From an uncultured Lachnospiraceae bacterium (lineage in GTDB: Bacteria > Bacillota > Clostridia > Lachnospirales > Lachnospiraceae): 64,000 nt of DNA. Positions 8,899-18,392 of the stretch are shown piece after piece; within the stretch, counting starts at the first letter, position 1; every line of letters starts with the position of its first letter. The position numbers and the translations under genes were made by a program. The stretch spans positions 62,001 to 126,000 of the forward strand of contig CAKRJY010000002.1 of NCBI GenBank assembly GCA_934352055.1, read 5' to 3'. The notes beneath the pieces were generated by a model. It did not search any database, was not told the DNA's origin, and saw only the letters and a program-made list of their open reading frames with translations.

Positions 8899-9150
8899 AT
8901 GAAGAAGAGATATGAAGATGGCGTAGTGCCACAGCTTAATCAGGAAATTCGTACCGAATTTGCGAAGCAGATGCGGGAGATACGGTTGAGTCAGAATCTG
9001 ACACAACAGGTGTTAGCAGATCGTGTCGGTACGAAGAAATCAAATATTTCCCGTATGGAGAGTGGAAGATACAATCCGTCGTTAGATTTTATGGTACGTG
9101 TTGCGGATTGTATGGGAAAACATATTTCAATTACGTTAGAGGAACAGTAG
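8899..9150 (+). CDS. XRE-family helix-turn-helix regulator (HigA-like)
   Basis: An 83-residue protein with a lambda-repressor type HTH (about 24-76): QMREIRLSQNLTQQVLADRVGTKKSNISRMESGRYNPS. The preceding residues DGVVPQLNQEIRTEFAKQ resemble the N-terminus of HigA-type antitoxins. No HigB-like toxin lies next to it; upstream is the mecA terminator, downstream a 95-residue protein I do not recognise. The palindrome over its promoter suggests autoregulation. It could be a solitary regulator or an orphan antitoxin. Confidence 0.75.
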   Translation: MKKRYEDGVVPQLNQEIRTEFAKQMREIRLSQNLTQQVLADRVGTKKSNISRMESGRYNPSLDFMVRVADCMGKHISITLEEQ

Positions 9151-9161
9151 AGGAGAGACAT

Positions 9162-9449
9162 ATGCGAAAGAAAGCACCGAGACTAGATAAGCATGTCGAT
9201 AAGGATGTTGTGCTTTGCAGTACAACGAACCGTCGTGTAAGCAATCATACGACAGATATTTTGTTACAGGATGCGATTCCATTTACGAAGAATTGGAAGC
9301 GCATACCATTTTATAAGCGGGAAGAATATCGCGGCGCAGATCAGATCTGTGTATTTTCCATTAACCGCAATTTGTATAGCAGAGCCAGACGCTGTATTTC
9401 GCAATTGGATCGTTTGGATCAGAACCGTTTGCTGCTTCATGTTATTTGA
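9162..9449 (+). CDS. Small basic hypothetical protein downstream of the XRE regulator
   Basis: A 95-residue protein beginning at an ATG with AGGAGAGA 6 to 7 bases upstream, 11 bases after the XRE stop, so probably co-transcribed. The sequence (MRKKAPRLDKHVDKDVVLCS...) is basic, has no membrane helix and no motif I recognise. Its position suggests a partner or target of the XRE protein, but it does not look like a RelE or HipA toxin. It may equally be a conserved lineage protein of unknown function. Confidence 0.5.
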   Translation: MRKKAPRLDKHVDKDVVLCSTTNRRVSNHTTDILLQDAIPFTKNWKRIPFYKREEYRGADQICVFSINRNLYSRARRCISQLDRLDQNRLLLHVI

Positions 9450-9492
9450 TTCAGTACCAGACTAGCAAAGAAAGAGAGACGATAAGTCAATT

Positions 9493-10935
9493 ATGTTACC
9501 AGTAGAATTTTGTGAACGTATGAAACAGATGTTAGGACAGGACGAATACGATGCTTTTTTGCAAAGCTATGATGAACCAAAGTATCAGGGATTGCGTTTT
9601 AATCCTTTGAAGGGGGCACTTGCAGATTTTATGGATCAGGCAGACGGAGTGTTCGGACTTCGCGAGATTCCGTGGGCAGAGAATGGCTTTTATTATAATG
9701 CAGAAGATACACCGGGAAAGCATGCATATCACGAAGCCGGGGTGTATTATATGCAGGAACCGAGCGCTATGGCACCGGCGACTTATCTGCAGGCAAAGCC
9801 GGGAGAACGCGTATTGGATTTATGCGCTGCCCCTGGCGGAAAGACGACACAGATTGCCGCTGCTATGCAAGGACAGGGGATTCTTGTGACAAATGAAATT
9901 CATCCTGCGAGAGCCAGAATTCTATCTGAAAATATAGAGCGTATGGGTGTCAGAAATGCAATCGTTACGAATGCTTCTCCGAAGCAGTTACGAAAGCATT
10001 TTGGGATGTTTTTTCATCGTATTATGGTGGATGCTCCTTGTTCCGGCGAAGGTATGTTTCGTAAGCAGGAGACGGCATCGGACGAGTGGTCGTTAGACAA
10101 TGTGAGAATTTGTGCCGACAGACAGGATGAGATATTACAGGAAGCATATGAGATGCTATTGCCTGGTGGACGTATGGTATATTCGACCTGTACTTTTGCA
10201 CCGGATGAAAACGAGGGAAGCGTGAGCCGCTTTTTGGCGCTGCATCCCGATATGCATCTGATTACACCGGAAAAATATACAGGAATGCGTGATGGCAGAG
10301 CAGAGTGGTACGAAGCTTTTGCAGTACATACCAGTCGTTTTGCAGAGGATGAGACCAGATTACTTCCGGCGGCAGAGGATTTGTCAAAAACCATTCGCCT
10401 TTGGCCGCATTTGCTGCATGGAGAGGGTCATTTTGTCGCAGTTTTGGAAAAGGATGGCATAGCAGAAGAACCGGAATACAAGACTGAGAAAACGACTTCC
10501 TATAAAGAACAAAAGGAGTTACAGTCATTTGCAAAGGAGTTATTTACCGATGCATTCTTAGAAAAACTGGTACAAGGACGGTATTTGACGTTCGGAGATC
10601 AGCTATATCTTGCACCGGAAAATATGCCGGCAATTAAGGGATTAAAAGTGCTTCGTCCCGGACTACATTTAGGTACACTAAAGAAGAACCGCTTAGAACC
10701 GTCGCATGCACTTGCACTGGCGTTGCATCCGCAGGAGATCAAGCATGTGACCAATCTTTCTTCAAAAGAGGATACCGTATATCACTATTTGCGTGGAGAG
10801 ACTTTTGTGGCAGAAAGCGATGCAGGATGGCATCTGATTACGGTAGATGATTATGCTATCGGCTGGGGAAAGCTCACAGGTACAACCATGAAGAATCATT
10901 ATCCGAAAGGACTTAGAATTACATATAAGAGATAA
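9493..10935 (+). CDS. rsmF: rRNA cytosine-C5 methyltransferase, RsmF type
   Basis: A 480-residue protein of the NOL1/NOP2/Sun family. The SAM-binding motif is LDLCAAPGGKTTQ (about 108-120). The two cysteines of this enzyme class are visible: VDAPCSGEG (Cys183) and YSTCTFAPDENE (Cys233, the nucleophile). An RsmF-type C-terminal extension (about 300-480) with a PUA-like end follows, which distinguishes it from the shorter RsmB. It methylates cytosine in 16S rRNA; the exact position is inferred from E. coli RsmF (C1407). It starts 43 bases after the small hypothetical gene. Confidence 0.88.
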   Translation: MLPVEFCERMKQMLGQDEYDAFLQSYDEPKYQGLRFNPLKGALADFMDQADGVFGLREIPWAENGFYYNAEDTPGKHAYHEAGVYYMQEPSAMAPATYLQAKPGERVLDLCAAPGGKTTQIAAAMQGQGILVTNEIHPARARILSENIERMGVRNAIVTNASPKQLRKHFGMFFHRIMVDAPCSGEGMFRKQETASDEWSLDNVRICADRQDEILQEAYEMLLPGGRMVYSTCTFAPDENEGSVSRFLALHPDMHLITPEKYTGMRDGRAEWYEAFAVHTSRFAEDETRLLPAAEDLSKTIRLWPHLLHGEGHFVAVLEKDGIAEEPEYKTEKTTSYKEQKELQSFAKELFTDAFLEKLVQGRYLTFGDQLYLAPENMPAIKGLKVLRPGLHLGTLKKNRLEPSHALALALHPQEIKHVTNLSSKEDTVYHYLRGETFVAESDAGWHLITVDDYAIGWGKLTGTTMKNHYPKGLRITYKR

Positions 10936-10955
10936 CAAAGAATTTTTTATGTTTT

Positions 10956-11010
10956 GAAAGAAAAACAAGATCTGTGTGAAAAAATTAACATAGTTCTTGT
11001 TTTTTCTTTC
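10956..11010 (+). terminator. Long hairpin after rsmF
   Basis: GAAAGAAAAACAAGA (10956-10970) pairs with TCTTGTTTTTTCTTTC (10995-11010), one bulged base. The second arm supplies the T run. The following 157 bases to panG hold a weak promoter candidate (TTGTTT, 17 bases, TACATT) and an isolated TTGACA at 11110-11115 without a good -10. Confidence 0.75.
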
Positions 11011-11167
11011 CCGGTATGCTACATTTTCCTTTGAGCGGTATTCATGGCATGAAACTGCATCAGATGATAGTGTGTTATCACGGGTGATGTGAAAAACAAA
11101 GGTAGTCTTTTGACACCAAAGCGAGAAGCATCGAGGCGTTTTTACGCTGGTTAAGGAAGGTGATGAC

Positions 11168-12013
11168 ATGAAAATAGGAATTATTGGTTCCGGTCGTGTG
11201 GGATTTTCCATGGGAAAATACTTATGCGATCATGGAGAGTGTGTGGTTGGATATTACGACCGACACCCGGAGCGCGCCAATGAAGCGGCGCAATTTACAA
11301 GTACGGACAACTTCGAAACGATCGAAGACTTGGTAGCAGCAAGCGATACCCTTTTTATCACTACAACAGATGGTGAAATTGCAAATGTATGGGATCGCAT
11401 TCGGCAAATGTCCATAGAGAATAAGATTATATGTCACTTTAGTGGCTCATTATCATCCGATCAATTTCAAGGAATCGGCGACACGAAAGCACATGGTGTC
11501 TCGGTTCATCCAATGTTAGCGTTCAGCGACAAATATACATCCTATCAACAATTGAAAAATGCATTTTTTACGGTGGAAGGCGATGCGACAGGTGTGTCTG
11601 TGCTATCGGAATTACTGCGTAAAATGGAAAATTCCGTACAATGCATTACGCGGGAAAACAAGGCTTTGTATCATGCGGCGGCAGCAACACTGAGCAATCA
11701 GGTGGTGGCAGTGCTCTCCTATGGATATGAGATGTTAAAAGCCTGTGGATTCGATGAAAAAGAGGCCAGAGAAGCTTCACAGACGTTGATACGGGGGAAT
11801 ATCGAAAATGTAATCAACCAGGGATGTGTACAGGCATTGACGGGACCGGTGGAACGCGGTGATGTAGAAACCGTCAGAAAGCATCTGCAGGTGATAGATC
11901 CTGCAATGCGTGAAATCTATGGGATGTTGGCACAAAGGCAATTGCAGCTTGCCAGACAAAAAAATCCCCAAAAAGATTATGCTGCATTGGAACAGTTATT
12001 AAAAGAAAGTTGA
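11168..12013 (+). CDS. panG: Ketopantoate reductase PanG (Rossmann/DUF2520 protein)
   Basis: A 281-residue protein: an N-terminal NAD(P)-binding Rossmann domain ([19 protein letters not shown]; GxGxxG at about 7-12) and a C-terminal helical DUF2520 domain (about 135-275). It does not resemble PanE. A DUF2520 ketopantoate reductase called PanG is known from Francisella and some Firmicutes, and this gene stands directly before panB, panC and panD, where the reductase step is otherwise missing. The assignment therefore combines family knowledge and context. Reaction: ketopantoate + NADPH to pantoate. The stop overlaps the panB leader region, so translation is probably coupled. Confidence 0.8.
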   Translation: MKIGIIGSGRVGFSMGKYLCDHGECVVGYYDRHPERANEAAQFTSTDNFETIEDLVAASDTLFITTTDGEIANVWDRIRQMSIENKIICHFSGSLSSDQFQGIGDTKAHGVSVHPMLAFSDKYTSYQQLKNAFFTVEGDATGVSVLSELLRKMENSVQCITRENKALYHAAAATLSNQVVAVLSYGYEMLKACGFDEKEAREASQTLIRGNIENVINQGCVQALTGPVERGDVETVRKHLQVIDPAMREIYGMLAQRQLQLARQKNPQKDYAALEQLLKES

Positions 12014-12030
12014 GGAGAAGGAGAACCGAT

Positions 12031-12858
12031 ATGAAGAATACAGTTGTAACTTTTAAGGAAGCAAAAGCAAAAGGAGAAAAACTTACGATGCTTACAGCAT
12101 ATGATTACTCCACCGCAAAACTTGTGGATGGCGCAGGAATCAATGCTATTTTAGTGGGTGACTCTCTGGGAAATGTTGTTTTGGGATATCCGGATACGAT
12201 TTCGGTAACGATGGAAGACATGATCCATCATAGCGTGGCAGTCAGCCGTGGAATCAAGGATACACTTTTGATCTGCGATATGCCATTTATGTCTTACCAG
12301 ACAAGCGTTTATGATGCAGTGGTTAATGCAGGACGTCTGATGAAAGAGGGCCGTGCGCATGCAGTAAAATTAGAAGGTGGACAGGAGATGGAAGAAACCA
12401 TCCGTGCGATTGTCAATGCGTCTATTCCGGTGTGTGCACATATTGGATTGACACCACAGTCAATCAATGCTTTTGGTGGATTTAAAGTACAAGGCAAAGG
12501 AGAAGAGGCTGCGCAAAAACTTTTAGATGATGCCAGAGCAGTAGAGCGCGCAGGTGCATTCGCTGTTGTATTAGAATGTGTTCCGGCAGCACTTGCCCAA
12601 AAAGTATCTGAGGAAATTTCCATTCCAACCATCGGTATCGGAGCCGGTGCAGATTGTGATGGTCAGGTGCTTGTATATCAGGATATGCTTGGTATGTTTA
12701 CTGATTTTAAACCAAAATTTGTTAAGCATTATGCAAATGTGGGTGAAATCATGACAGAAGCATTTAAGGCATACGATGCTGAGGTTAAGGCTGGTGTTTT
12801 CCCAGCGCAGGAACATACGTATAAGATAGACGATAGTATCATTGAAAAGTTGTATTAG
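12031..12858 (+). CDS. panB: 3-methyl-2-oxobutanoate hydroxymethyltransferase
   Basis: A 275-residue TIM-barrel enzyme close to the usual 264. [26 protein letters not shown] contains the metal-binding DS pair, and VKLEGG and IGIGAG are conserved. It makes ketopantoate from alpha-ketoisovalerate and methylene-tetrahydrofolate. I use the ATG at 12031, which has GAAGGAG 7 bases upstream; an in-frame ATG at 12010 lies inside panG. Second gene of the panGBCD operon. Confidence 0.96.
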   Translation: MKNTVVTFKEAKAKGEKLTMLTAYDYSTAKLVDGAGINAILVGDSLGNVVLGYPDTISVTMEDMIHHSVAVSRGIKDTLLICDMPFMSYQTSVYDAVVNAGRLMKEGRAHAVKLEGGQEMEETIRAIVNASIPVCAHIGLTPQSINAFGGFKVQGKGEEAAQKLLDDARAVERAGAFAVVLECVPAALAQKVSEEISIPTIGIGAGADCDGQVLVYQDMLGMFTDFKPKFVKHYANVGEIMTEAFKAYDAEVKAGVFPAQEHTYKIDDSIIEKLY

Positions 12859-12888
12859 GATTTAAAACAAATAAGGAGGGAAAAGAAA

Positions 12889-13734
12889 ATGGAAATTTGT
12901 TCTACGATAGATGCAGTTAGAAAACAGGTTAAAGAATGGAAAAGAGAAGGGCTTACGATTGGATTCGTACCAACCATGGGATATTTGCATGAGGGACATC
13001 GCAGTCTGATGGAAGCAGCAAGAAAGGAAAACGATAAGGTTGTTGTCAGCATTTTCGTGAATCCAATGCAGTTTGGACCAACAGAAGATTTGGAGAGTTA
13101 TCCAAGAGATTTGCAAAAAGATGCCACACTTTGTGAAGGCGTTGGTGTTGATTTGATTTTTCATCCGGAACCGGAAGAAATGTATCCGGAAGGCTTCTGT
13201 TCTTACGTTGATATGAATGGATTGACAACAGAACTTTGTGGAAAGAGCCGCCCGATTCATTTCCGCGGTGTGCAGACGGTCGTTTTAAAACTGTTCCATA
13301 TTGTGACACCGGACAATGCATACTTTGGTCAGAAGGATGCACAGCAGCTCGCTGTGATTAAGCGTATGGTTAAGGATTTGAGTGTGGATATTACAATTCA
13401 TGGATGCCCAATCATCCGTGAAGAGGATGGACTTGCAAAGAGCTCCAGAAATACATATTTAAATGCACAGGAGAGACAGGCAGCACTAATTTTGTCTAAG
13501 AGTCTTAATGAAGGAAAACGCTTGATTGCGGAAGGTCAAAAAGATGCAGACGCTATCAAAAAAGCGATTACCGACTACATTCAAACAGAACCAATGGCAA
13601 AAATCGATTATGTCGATGTGGTAGATTTTGATACCATTACACCGATTCACACCATTTCAGGAGAGACACTCGTTGCCATTGCTGTTTATATCGGAAAGAC
13701 AAGATTAATTGATAATTTTATCGTAGAGGCATAA
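12889..13734 (+). CDS. panC: Pantothenate synthetase
   Basis: A 281-residue enzyme of the nucleotidyltransferase superfamily. PTMGYLHEGHRSL holds the HxGH motif and EDGLAKSSRNTYL the KxSxR ATP loop. It ligates pantoate and beta-alanine with ATP. Strong AAGGAGGG ribosome site. It sits 30 bases after panB and 18 before panD. Confidence 0.97.
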   Translation: MEICSTIDAVRKQVKEWKREGLTIGFVPTMGYLHEGHRSLMEAARKENDKVVVSIFVNPMQFGPTEDLESYPRDLQKDATLCEGVGVDLIFHPEPEEMYPEGFCSYVDMNGLTTELCGKSRPIHFRGVQTVVLKLFHIVTPDNAYFGQKDAQQLAVIKRMVKDLSVDITIHGCPIIREEDGLAKSSRNTYLNAQERQAALILSKSLNEGKRLIAEGQKDADAIKKAITDYIQTEPMAKIDYVDVVDFDTITPIHTISGETLVAIAVYIGKTRLIDNFIVEA

Positions 13735-13752
13735 AGAAAGTAGAGGAAAAAC

Positions 13753-14145
13753 ATGGAAATCACAATGTTAAAGGGAAAGATTCATCGCGCACTGGTAACG
13801 CAGGCAGAACTGAACTATGTTGGGAGCATTACGGTGGATACGGAACTTTTGGAAGCCGCAGGGATCATGGAGTATGAATACGTGCAGATTGTGGATGTGG
13901 AAAATGGAAATCGTTTTGAAACATACACAATTGCCGGCGAACCGGGAAGCGGCATGATTTGTTTGAATGGTGCAGCAGCACGTCAGGTAATGGTAGGAGA
14001 CCATGTCATTATTATGAGTTATGCATCCATGACACCAGAGGAGGCAAAAGAACATAAGCCTCACGTTGTTTTTGTGGATGATGATAATAAGATTCATCGT
14101 GTATCCCGTTATGAAAAGCATGGACTTTTATCAGATAATCTCTAA
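13753..14145 (+). CDS. panD: Aspartate 1-decarboxylase precursor
   Basis: A 130-residue pyruvoyl enzyme that makes beta-alanine from aspartate. The self-cleavage site Gly24-Ser25 in NYVGSITVD is at exactly the standard position counted from this ATG, which supports the start. The product feeds PanC. Last gene of the pan operon before coaBC, 72 bases later. Confidence 0.96.
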   Translation: MEITMLKGKIHRALVTQAELNYVGSITVDTELLEAAGIMEYEYVQIVDVENGNRFETYTIAGEPGSGMICLNGAAARQVMVGDHVIIMSYASMTPEEAKEHKPHVVFVDDDNKIHRVSRYEKHGLLSDNL

Positions 14146-14217
14146 GATGCAGACTTTTCTTTCCAAAGAAGTTGCGTTATAGTAGAGGAAAATAATTTGT
14201 TTAGGTAGGGAATGATT

Positions 14218-15417
14218 ATGTTAAAAGGAAAATGTGTGGTACTAGGTGTGACCGGAAGCATTGCAGCTTATAAAATTGCTGGTCTTGCGAGTGCATTAAA
14301 GAAATTGCATGCAGATGTGGAAGTGATTATGACGCAGAATGCGACGCAATTTATCAATCCAATCACATTTGAGACCTTAACAGGAAATAAGTGTCTTGTA
14401 GATACATTTGACCGGGATTTTTCTTTTTCTGTGGAGCATATCGCGATTGCGAAAAAAGCGGATGTTTTTTTGGTAGCACCGGCTTCTGCAAATGTGATTG
14501 CAAAAATGGCACATGGAATAGCAGATGATATGCTGACGACGACAATTTTAGCATGTAAATGCCCGAAAATTATATCCCCTGCTATGAATACCGGCATGTT
14601 CGAAAACGAAATTGTACAGGATAATCTGAAAATACTGAAAAAATATGGTATGCAGGTGGTAGAACCTGCAACAGGATATTTGGCTTGTGGTGATACCGGG
14701 GCTGGTAAGATGCCGGAACCGGAAGTGTTACTGCAGTATATTCTACGAGAAATTGCCTATGAAAAAGACCTTGTGGGAAAACGTGTGCTTGTCACAGCAG
14801 GTCCGACAAGGGAAGCTATTGATCCGGTACGATTTATTACCAATCATTCAACGGGAAGAATGGGATATGCCATTGCAAAAATGGCAATGTTACGTGGCGC
14901 AGCGGTAACGCTTGTCAGTGGACCGGTTGCTATCGAGCCGCCGATGTTTGTGGACACGATCGCCGTAGAAAGCGCGCAGCAAATGTACGAAGCGGTGATG
15001 GCACATGCAAAAGAAGCAGATATCATTATCAAATCTGCAGCTGTGGCAGATTATGCGCCGGCACAGGTAAGCCCGGAGAAAATAAAAAAATCTGAAGGGG
15101 ATGCGTCGATTCCACTTACGCGAACAAAAGATATTTTAGCGGCACTGGGCGAGAAAAAGCGAGAAGACCAATTTATTTGCGGATTCGCAATGGAGACCGA
15201 GCATTTGTTAGAAAATGCAACAGCGAAACGAGAGAAAAAGAACGTGGATATGATTGTTGCCAATAGCATTCGCCAGGAAGGTGCAGGATTTGGCGTGGAT
15301 ACGAATGTGGCAACCTTTATTACGAAGGATGGCGTGCGCTCACTGCCACTTATGAGCAAAGAAGCACTGGCAATGGAAATATTAGACGAAGCTATGCGCA
15401 CACAAAATGCATGCTAG
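14218..15417 (+). CDS. coaBC: Bifunctional phosphopantothenoylcysteine decarboxylase/phosphopantothenate-cysteine ligase
   Basis: A 399-residue protein. The N-terminal half is the flavin decarboxylase CoaC (GVTGSIAAYK at the start; the PAMNTGMFEN substrate motif; ACGDTGAGKMPEP with the catalytic cysteine). The C-terminal half is the CTP-dependent ligase CoaB (VTAGPTREAIDPVRFITNHSTGRMGYAIA). It turns phosphopantothenate into phosphopantetheine, continuing the pathway of the pan genes just upstream. I prefer the ATG at 14218 for its spacing from AGGGA; the ATG at 14212 is two codons earlier in frame. Confidence 0.95.
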   Translation: MLKGKCVVLGVTGSIAAYKIAGLASALKKLHADVEVIMTQNATQFINPITFETLTGNKCLVDTFDRDFSFSVEHIAIAKKADVFLVAPASANVIAKMAHGIADDMLTTTILACKCPKIISPAMNTGMFENEIVQDNLKILKKYGMQVVEPATGYLACGDTGAGKMPEPEVLLQYILREIAYEKDLVGKRVLVTAGPTREAIDPVRFITNHSTGRMGYAIAKMAMLRGAAVTLVSGPVAIEPPMFVDTIAVESAQQMYEAVMAHAKEADIIIKSAAVADYAPAQVSPEKIKKSEGDASIPLTRTKDILAALGEKKREDQFICGFAMETEHLLENATAKREKKNVDMIVANSIRQEGAGFGVDTNVATFITKDGVRSLPLMSKEALAMEILDEAMRTQNAC

Positions 15418-15418
15418 T

Positions 15419-16141
15419 CTATGCCTTCGGCGTATGGTGCATAAGACCAAGATCTTCGTTTATGATGGCAAGCATTTCTCTGACAAAATATGTCGGAAAA
15501 AGCCACCAGGCAGTTCTTGCAGGAATGCAGCCGGCAGACAGACCAAGTTTTTTTGCAATACATAGACTACGATAAAGATGAAATTCATTGGAGACAAGGG
15601 CGAGACGTTGGTCGAGCCCTTGTTTTTTTATGATATCGTAGGAAAAAGAGAGATTTTCCTGTGTGGTTGTGGACTGGTCTTCTATAAAAATATGTTCTTT
15701 TGGGATGCCATAATCAAGAAGATAGGCATGCATGCAGGCGGCTTCTGATATGGCTTCGTCGTCCCCTTTACCCCCTGAAACAATGACATTACAATCCGGA
15801 TGTTTGCGTAAATAAGAAATGGCGGATTGCAAGCGCTCCTCCAGCATGAGACTTGCTTTTGTACCGTAGACTCTGCATCCAAGAATAATGACGGTGCAGG
15901 AATCTGTCGGGCGCTTACACATCACGGAAAAGATGCGTACGGTAAAGAAAAGCGCACACAACAGACAGAAAAGCAGAAGGTATATAAGGACAGTATTTTT
16001 AAAGATTCCATATAAAATCATCAGTACAGAAAAAGAAATCCCTGTGATATTTCCGGGATTGAGGATGCGTTTTGTGAAAAAAGGCAGTAAAAACCATATG
16101 CAAAAAAGTATGCCTATGACAATAAAAACAGGATAATACAT
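15419..16141 (-). CDS. YdcF/SanA family membrane protein (DUF218)
   Basis: A 240-residue protein on the minus strand, convergent with coaBC and ending one base after it. Two or three N-terminal membrane helices (about 1-70) are followed by a DUF218 domain (about 80-235) with the typical VIILGCRV, SGGKGDDEAISEA and STTTQENLSFS motifs. Family members (SanA, ElyC, YdcF) are linked to envelope or lipid-carrier homeostasis; the biochemical role is unknown. On the minus strand AAGGAG precedes the start, with TATGAT-like promoter elements upstream. Confidence 0.8.
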   Translation of the reverse strand: MYYPVFIVIGILFCIWFLLPFFTKRILNPGNITGISFSVLMILYGIFKNTVLIYLLLFCLLCALFFTVRIFSVMCKRPTDSCTVIILGCRVYGTKASLMLEERLQSAISYLRKHPDCNVIVSGGKGDDEAISEAACMHAYLLDYGIPKEHIFIEDQSTTTQENLSFSYDIIKKQGLDQRLALVSNEFHLYRSLCIAKKLGLSAGCIPARTAWWLFPTYFVREMLAIINEDLGLMHHTPKA

Positions 16142-16234
16142 GGAAAAACTCCTTTCCTTATAATACGAATATCATACCATAAATGTAAGGAGAGGCATAG
16201 GTGATAAAAACAGGCAAAGCGTGTTTGATAGGGC

Positions 16235-16263
16235 TTGAAAACAAAGCCGCGTGATGCTATTCT
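16235..16263 (+). promoter_or_regulatory. Promoter of the chemoreceptor gene
   Basis: TTGAAA (16235-16240), 17 bases, TATTCT (16258-16263). A weaker flagellar-type candidate TAAA-N15-TTTGATAG is at 16205-16231; four of eight -10 bases match. Confidence 0.5.
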
Positions 16264-16323
16264 TATTGTATTAAATGAATTTTTTGATGTACGAAGGAAA
16301 AATAATAAGGAGTGATACAAATC

Positions 16324-18048
16324 ATGAAGAAAAAAATGAAGACTAGAAAAATGAGTATCGGCAGTAAGATTTTGTTGCCCTCGTGTGCAATTGTAATTGC
16401 TGTCTGCTTATTTATGGGAATCAGTTCTTATCAGTTGATCAACAAAAGTATGATTGAAATGGGTGTGGAAGAGGCAGATTTGGCGGCGAGCCTTACGGTA
16501 GATGATCTGGATCCCGGAGTGGTAGCAAAGATTACGAAAGGATCTGAGGGAACAGATGAATATGTAAAGACAAAGCAGACGCTTCAGAACATGTTGAACT
16601 CTACGGATATCAAATATATGTACACTCTTTATACAGATGGCGAAAATGTTTATTATGGCGTGGATGCCTACGAACAGGATCCGGAGGCAGCCGGCAGTGC
16701 TTTTTCGGAATCTTATGAAAGCATGAAATCTGTGTTTGAAGGTAAGGAATATGTGCAGGATTACATTGATGAGACAGAAGATGGAGCTTTAGTTACCGTA
16801 TACAAACCAATTATCAGTGCAACGGGAAAAATAGTGGGTGTGCTGGGATGTGACTATGATGCATCGGCTATCGTCGAAAAAACGCAGGCATCCGTACAGC
16901 GTACGGTTATGATTGCGGTATTGTGCCTTGTGATTGCGCTTTTGGCATTAGGTCTTATTACAAGAGGCATTATGCGTGGCCTTCATACCATTGATGCCAA
17001 GATTTATGAACTGGTGCATAATGAGGGAGATCTGACACAGAAATTAGATGTAAAGAGCGGCGATGAGATGGAATTGATTGCGAATAACGTCAATGCGCTG
17101 CTGGAATACATACGTACCATTATGATAGAAATATCTTCGAATTCCACTGCTCTTAGTGAATCATCAAAGAAAATGGTAGAAAATCTGCGTTCTGCAGACG
17201 GCAATATCGTAGACGTTTCTGCTACGATGGAAGAAATGAGCGCTGCAATGGAAGAAACGACAGCATCCTTGAATCAGATTGCAGAATCTGTGGAAAATGT
17301 TTATGGCGCTGTTAAGGGGATTTCTGATAATGCAACAGAGGGCAAAAATTATGCAGGCGAAATGGATCAAAGATCCAGAGAGACCAAAAATGTTGTGCTT
17401 GAAAAACAGCGTGATGTGGAAGAACAAACAAAAAATATTGCTGCAGTATTAGAACAGCGTATTCAGGAATCGCAGGCAGTTGAGGAAATCTCTGTTTTAA
17501 CAAACAATATTATCAATATTACAGACCAGACCAATTTACTTGCCTTAAATGCAAGTATTGAGGCAGCACGCGCAGGAGAAGCAGGAAAAGGTTTCGCTGT
17601 GGTTGCCAGTGAAATTGGTCAGTTGGCAAGCGATTCAGCAGCGGCAGCAGAACAGATCCGCAAGGTCAGTGCGGCTGTTATTGAAGCAGTATCGGCACTT
17701 GCAAATGAAGCGCAGAATATGCTTAACTTTGCATCGACAACGGCAATGGGGGGCTATACCGGAATGGTAGAGCTGAGTGAAAATTATCATAACGATGCAG
17801 GTAAAATGAATCAGATTATGGAACATTTTGCACAGACCTCTGCAGAGTTGCAGGAGACAATGGATGGTATCCGGGAATCTGTAGAAGATGTCAATATCGC
17901 CGTGGAGGAGAGCGCAAAGGGAATTGTAAATGTTACGGAAATGTCTGTAGAACTTACCGGAAGCGTAGGCAATATCCAGCAGGAAGCAGATGGCAATAGC
18001 AATGTTGCAGATGTGCTTTCCGGAGAGGTTGGAAAATTCAAGTTATAA
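16324..18048 (+). CDS. Methyl-accepting chemotaxis protein
   Basis: A 574-residue receptor. Order: short basic N-terminus, membrane helix about 13-35, an extracellular Cache-like sensor (about 36-195; [20 protein letters not shown] and [16 protein letters not shown] are strands of such a fold), a second helix about 200-222, HAMP, and the signalling hairpin with the conserved tip [28 protein letters not shown]. It should signal to CheA/CheW. No other chemotaxis gene is in the window. I take the ATG at 16324 with AAGGAG upstream; a GTG at 16312 lies inside that ribosome site. The ligand is unknown. Confidence 0.92.
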   Translation: MKKKMKTRKMSIGSKILLPSCAIVIAVCLFMGISSYQLINKSMIEMGVEEADLAASLTVDDLDPGVVAKITKGSEGTDEYVKTKQTLQNMLNSTDIKYMYTLYTDGENVYYGVDAYEQDPEAAGSAFSESYESMKSVFEGKEYVQDYIDETEDGALVTVYKPIISATGKIVGVLGCDYDASAIVEKTQASVQRTVMIAVLCLVIALLALGLITRGIMRGLHTIDAKIYELVHNEGDLTQKLDVKSGDEMELIANNVNALLEYIRTIMIEISSNSTALSESSKKMVENLRSADGNIVDVSATMEEMSAAMEETTASLNQIAESVENVYGAVKGISDNATEGKNYAGEMDQRSRETKNVVLEKQRDVEEQTKNIAAVLEQRIQESQAVEEISVLTNNIINITDQTNLLALNASIEAARAGEAGKGFAVVASEIGQLASDSAAAAEQIRKVSAAVIEAVSALANEAQNMLNFASTTAMGGYTGMVELSENYHNDAGKMNQIMEHFAQTSAELQETMDGIRESVEDVNIAVEESAKGIVNVTEMSVELTGSVGNIQQEADGNSNVADVLSGEVGKFKL

Positions 18049-18068
18049 AAGAAGATCGGATTGTTGGA

Positions 18069-18101
18069 AGAGATCGTCACCTTATGTGGCGGTCTCTTTT
18101 T
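18069..18101 (+). terminator. Terminator of the chemoreceptor gene
   Basis: A 12-pair stem AGAGATCGTCAC (18069-18080) and GTGGCGGTCTCT (18086-18097) with a five-base loop, then T residues. Confidence 0.9.
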
Positions 18102-18104
18102 GTA

Positions 18105-18122
18105 TGTACCATTGATGGTACA
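18105..18122. repeat. Perfect short inverted repeat before the small protein gene
   Basis: TGTACCA-TTGA-TGGTACA. It has no T run, so it is more likely an operator or a leader hairpin than a terminator. It is 71 bases before the 35-residue gene. Confidence 0.5.
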
Positions 18123-18192
18123 CCATGTCTGCTAGGATGTAAGCATCAAAGAAACGGAAGCGTAAGCAAAGCAGCAGACAGGAGGTTATATC

Positions 18193-18300
18193 ATGAAGGG
18201 TTACACAGTAGGAGCAGGATTTATGGGATATGTAGAGGGCGAATATATTTTGTTTGCCAGTGAGACAGATTACTACGAATTTATGGAAGATGCCGCTTAG
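18193..18300 (+). CDS. Small conserved-looking 35-residue protein
   Basis: ATG at 18193 preceded by an ideal AGGAGG (18180-18185) and ending TAG at 18298. The product (MKGYTVGAGFMGYVEGEYIL... ending in EDAA) is acidic, rich in Gly and aromatic residues, with no membrane helix. The ribosome site is stronger than that of most genes here, which argues for real translation. Function unknown. I have an impression that similar short proteins occur in related gut Clostridia, but could not check it. It stands alone between the chemoreceptor terminator and the pepP promoter. Confidence 0.6.
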   Translation: MKGYTVGAGFMGYVEGEYILFASETDYYEFMEDAA

Positions 18301-18303
18301 TTA

Positions 18304-18312
18304 TGGTATAAT
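18304..18312 (+). promoter_or_regulatory. Extended -10 promoter of the aminopeptidase gene
   Basis: TGGTATAAT, a consensus extended -10, directly after the small gene. The region 17 bases upstream (TGGAAG) is a poor -35, as expected for extended -10 promoters. Confidence 0.6.
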
Positions 18313-18392
18313 ACATCAGTTAGATTTTATGAGAGGAACATGGTATTTCCATGCCAGCCTAGCGCAATAGAATAAAAGGAGATGTAAGTAAC

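Noticed and set aside
8850..9150. HigBA toxin-antitoxin pair
   Set aside because: Only the HigA-like half is present; no RelE/HigB-like gene lies on either side.
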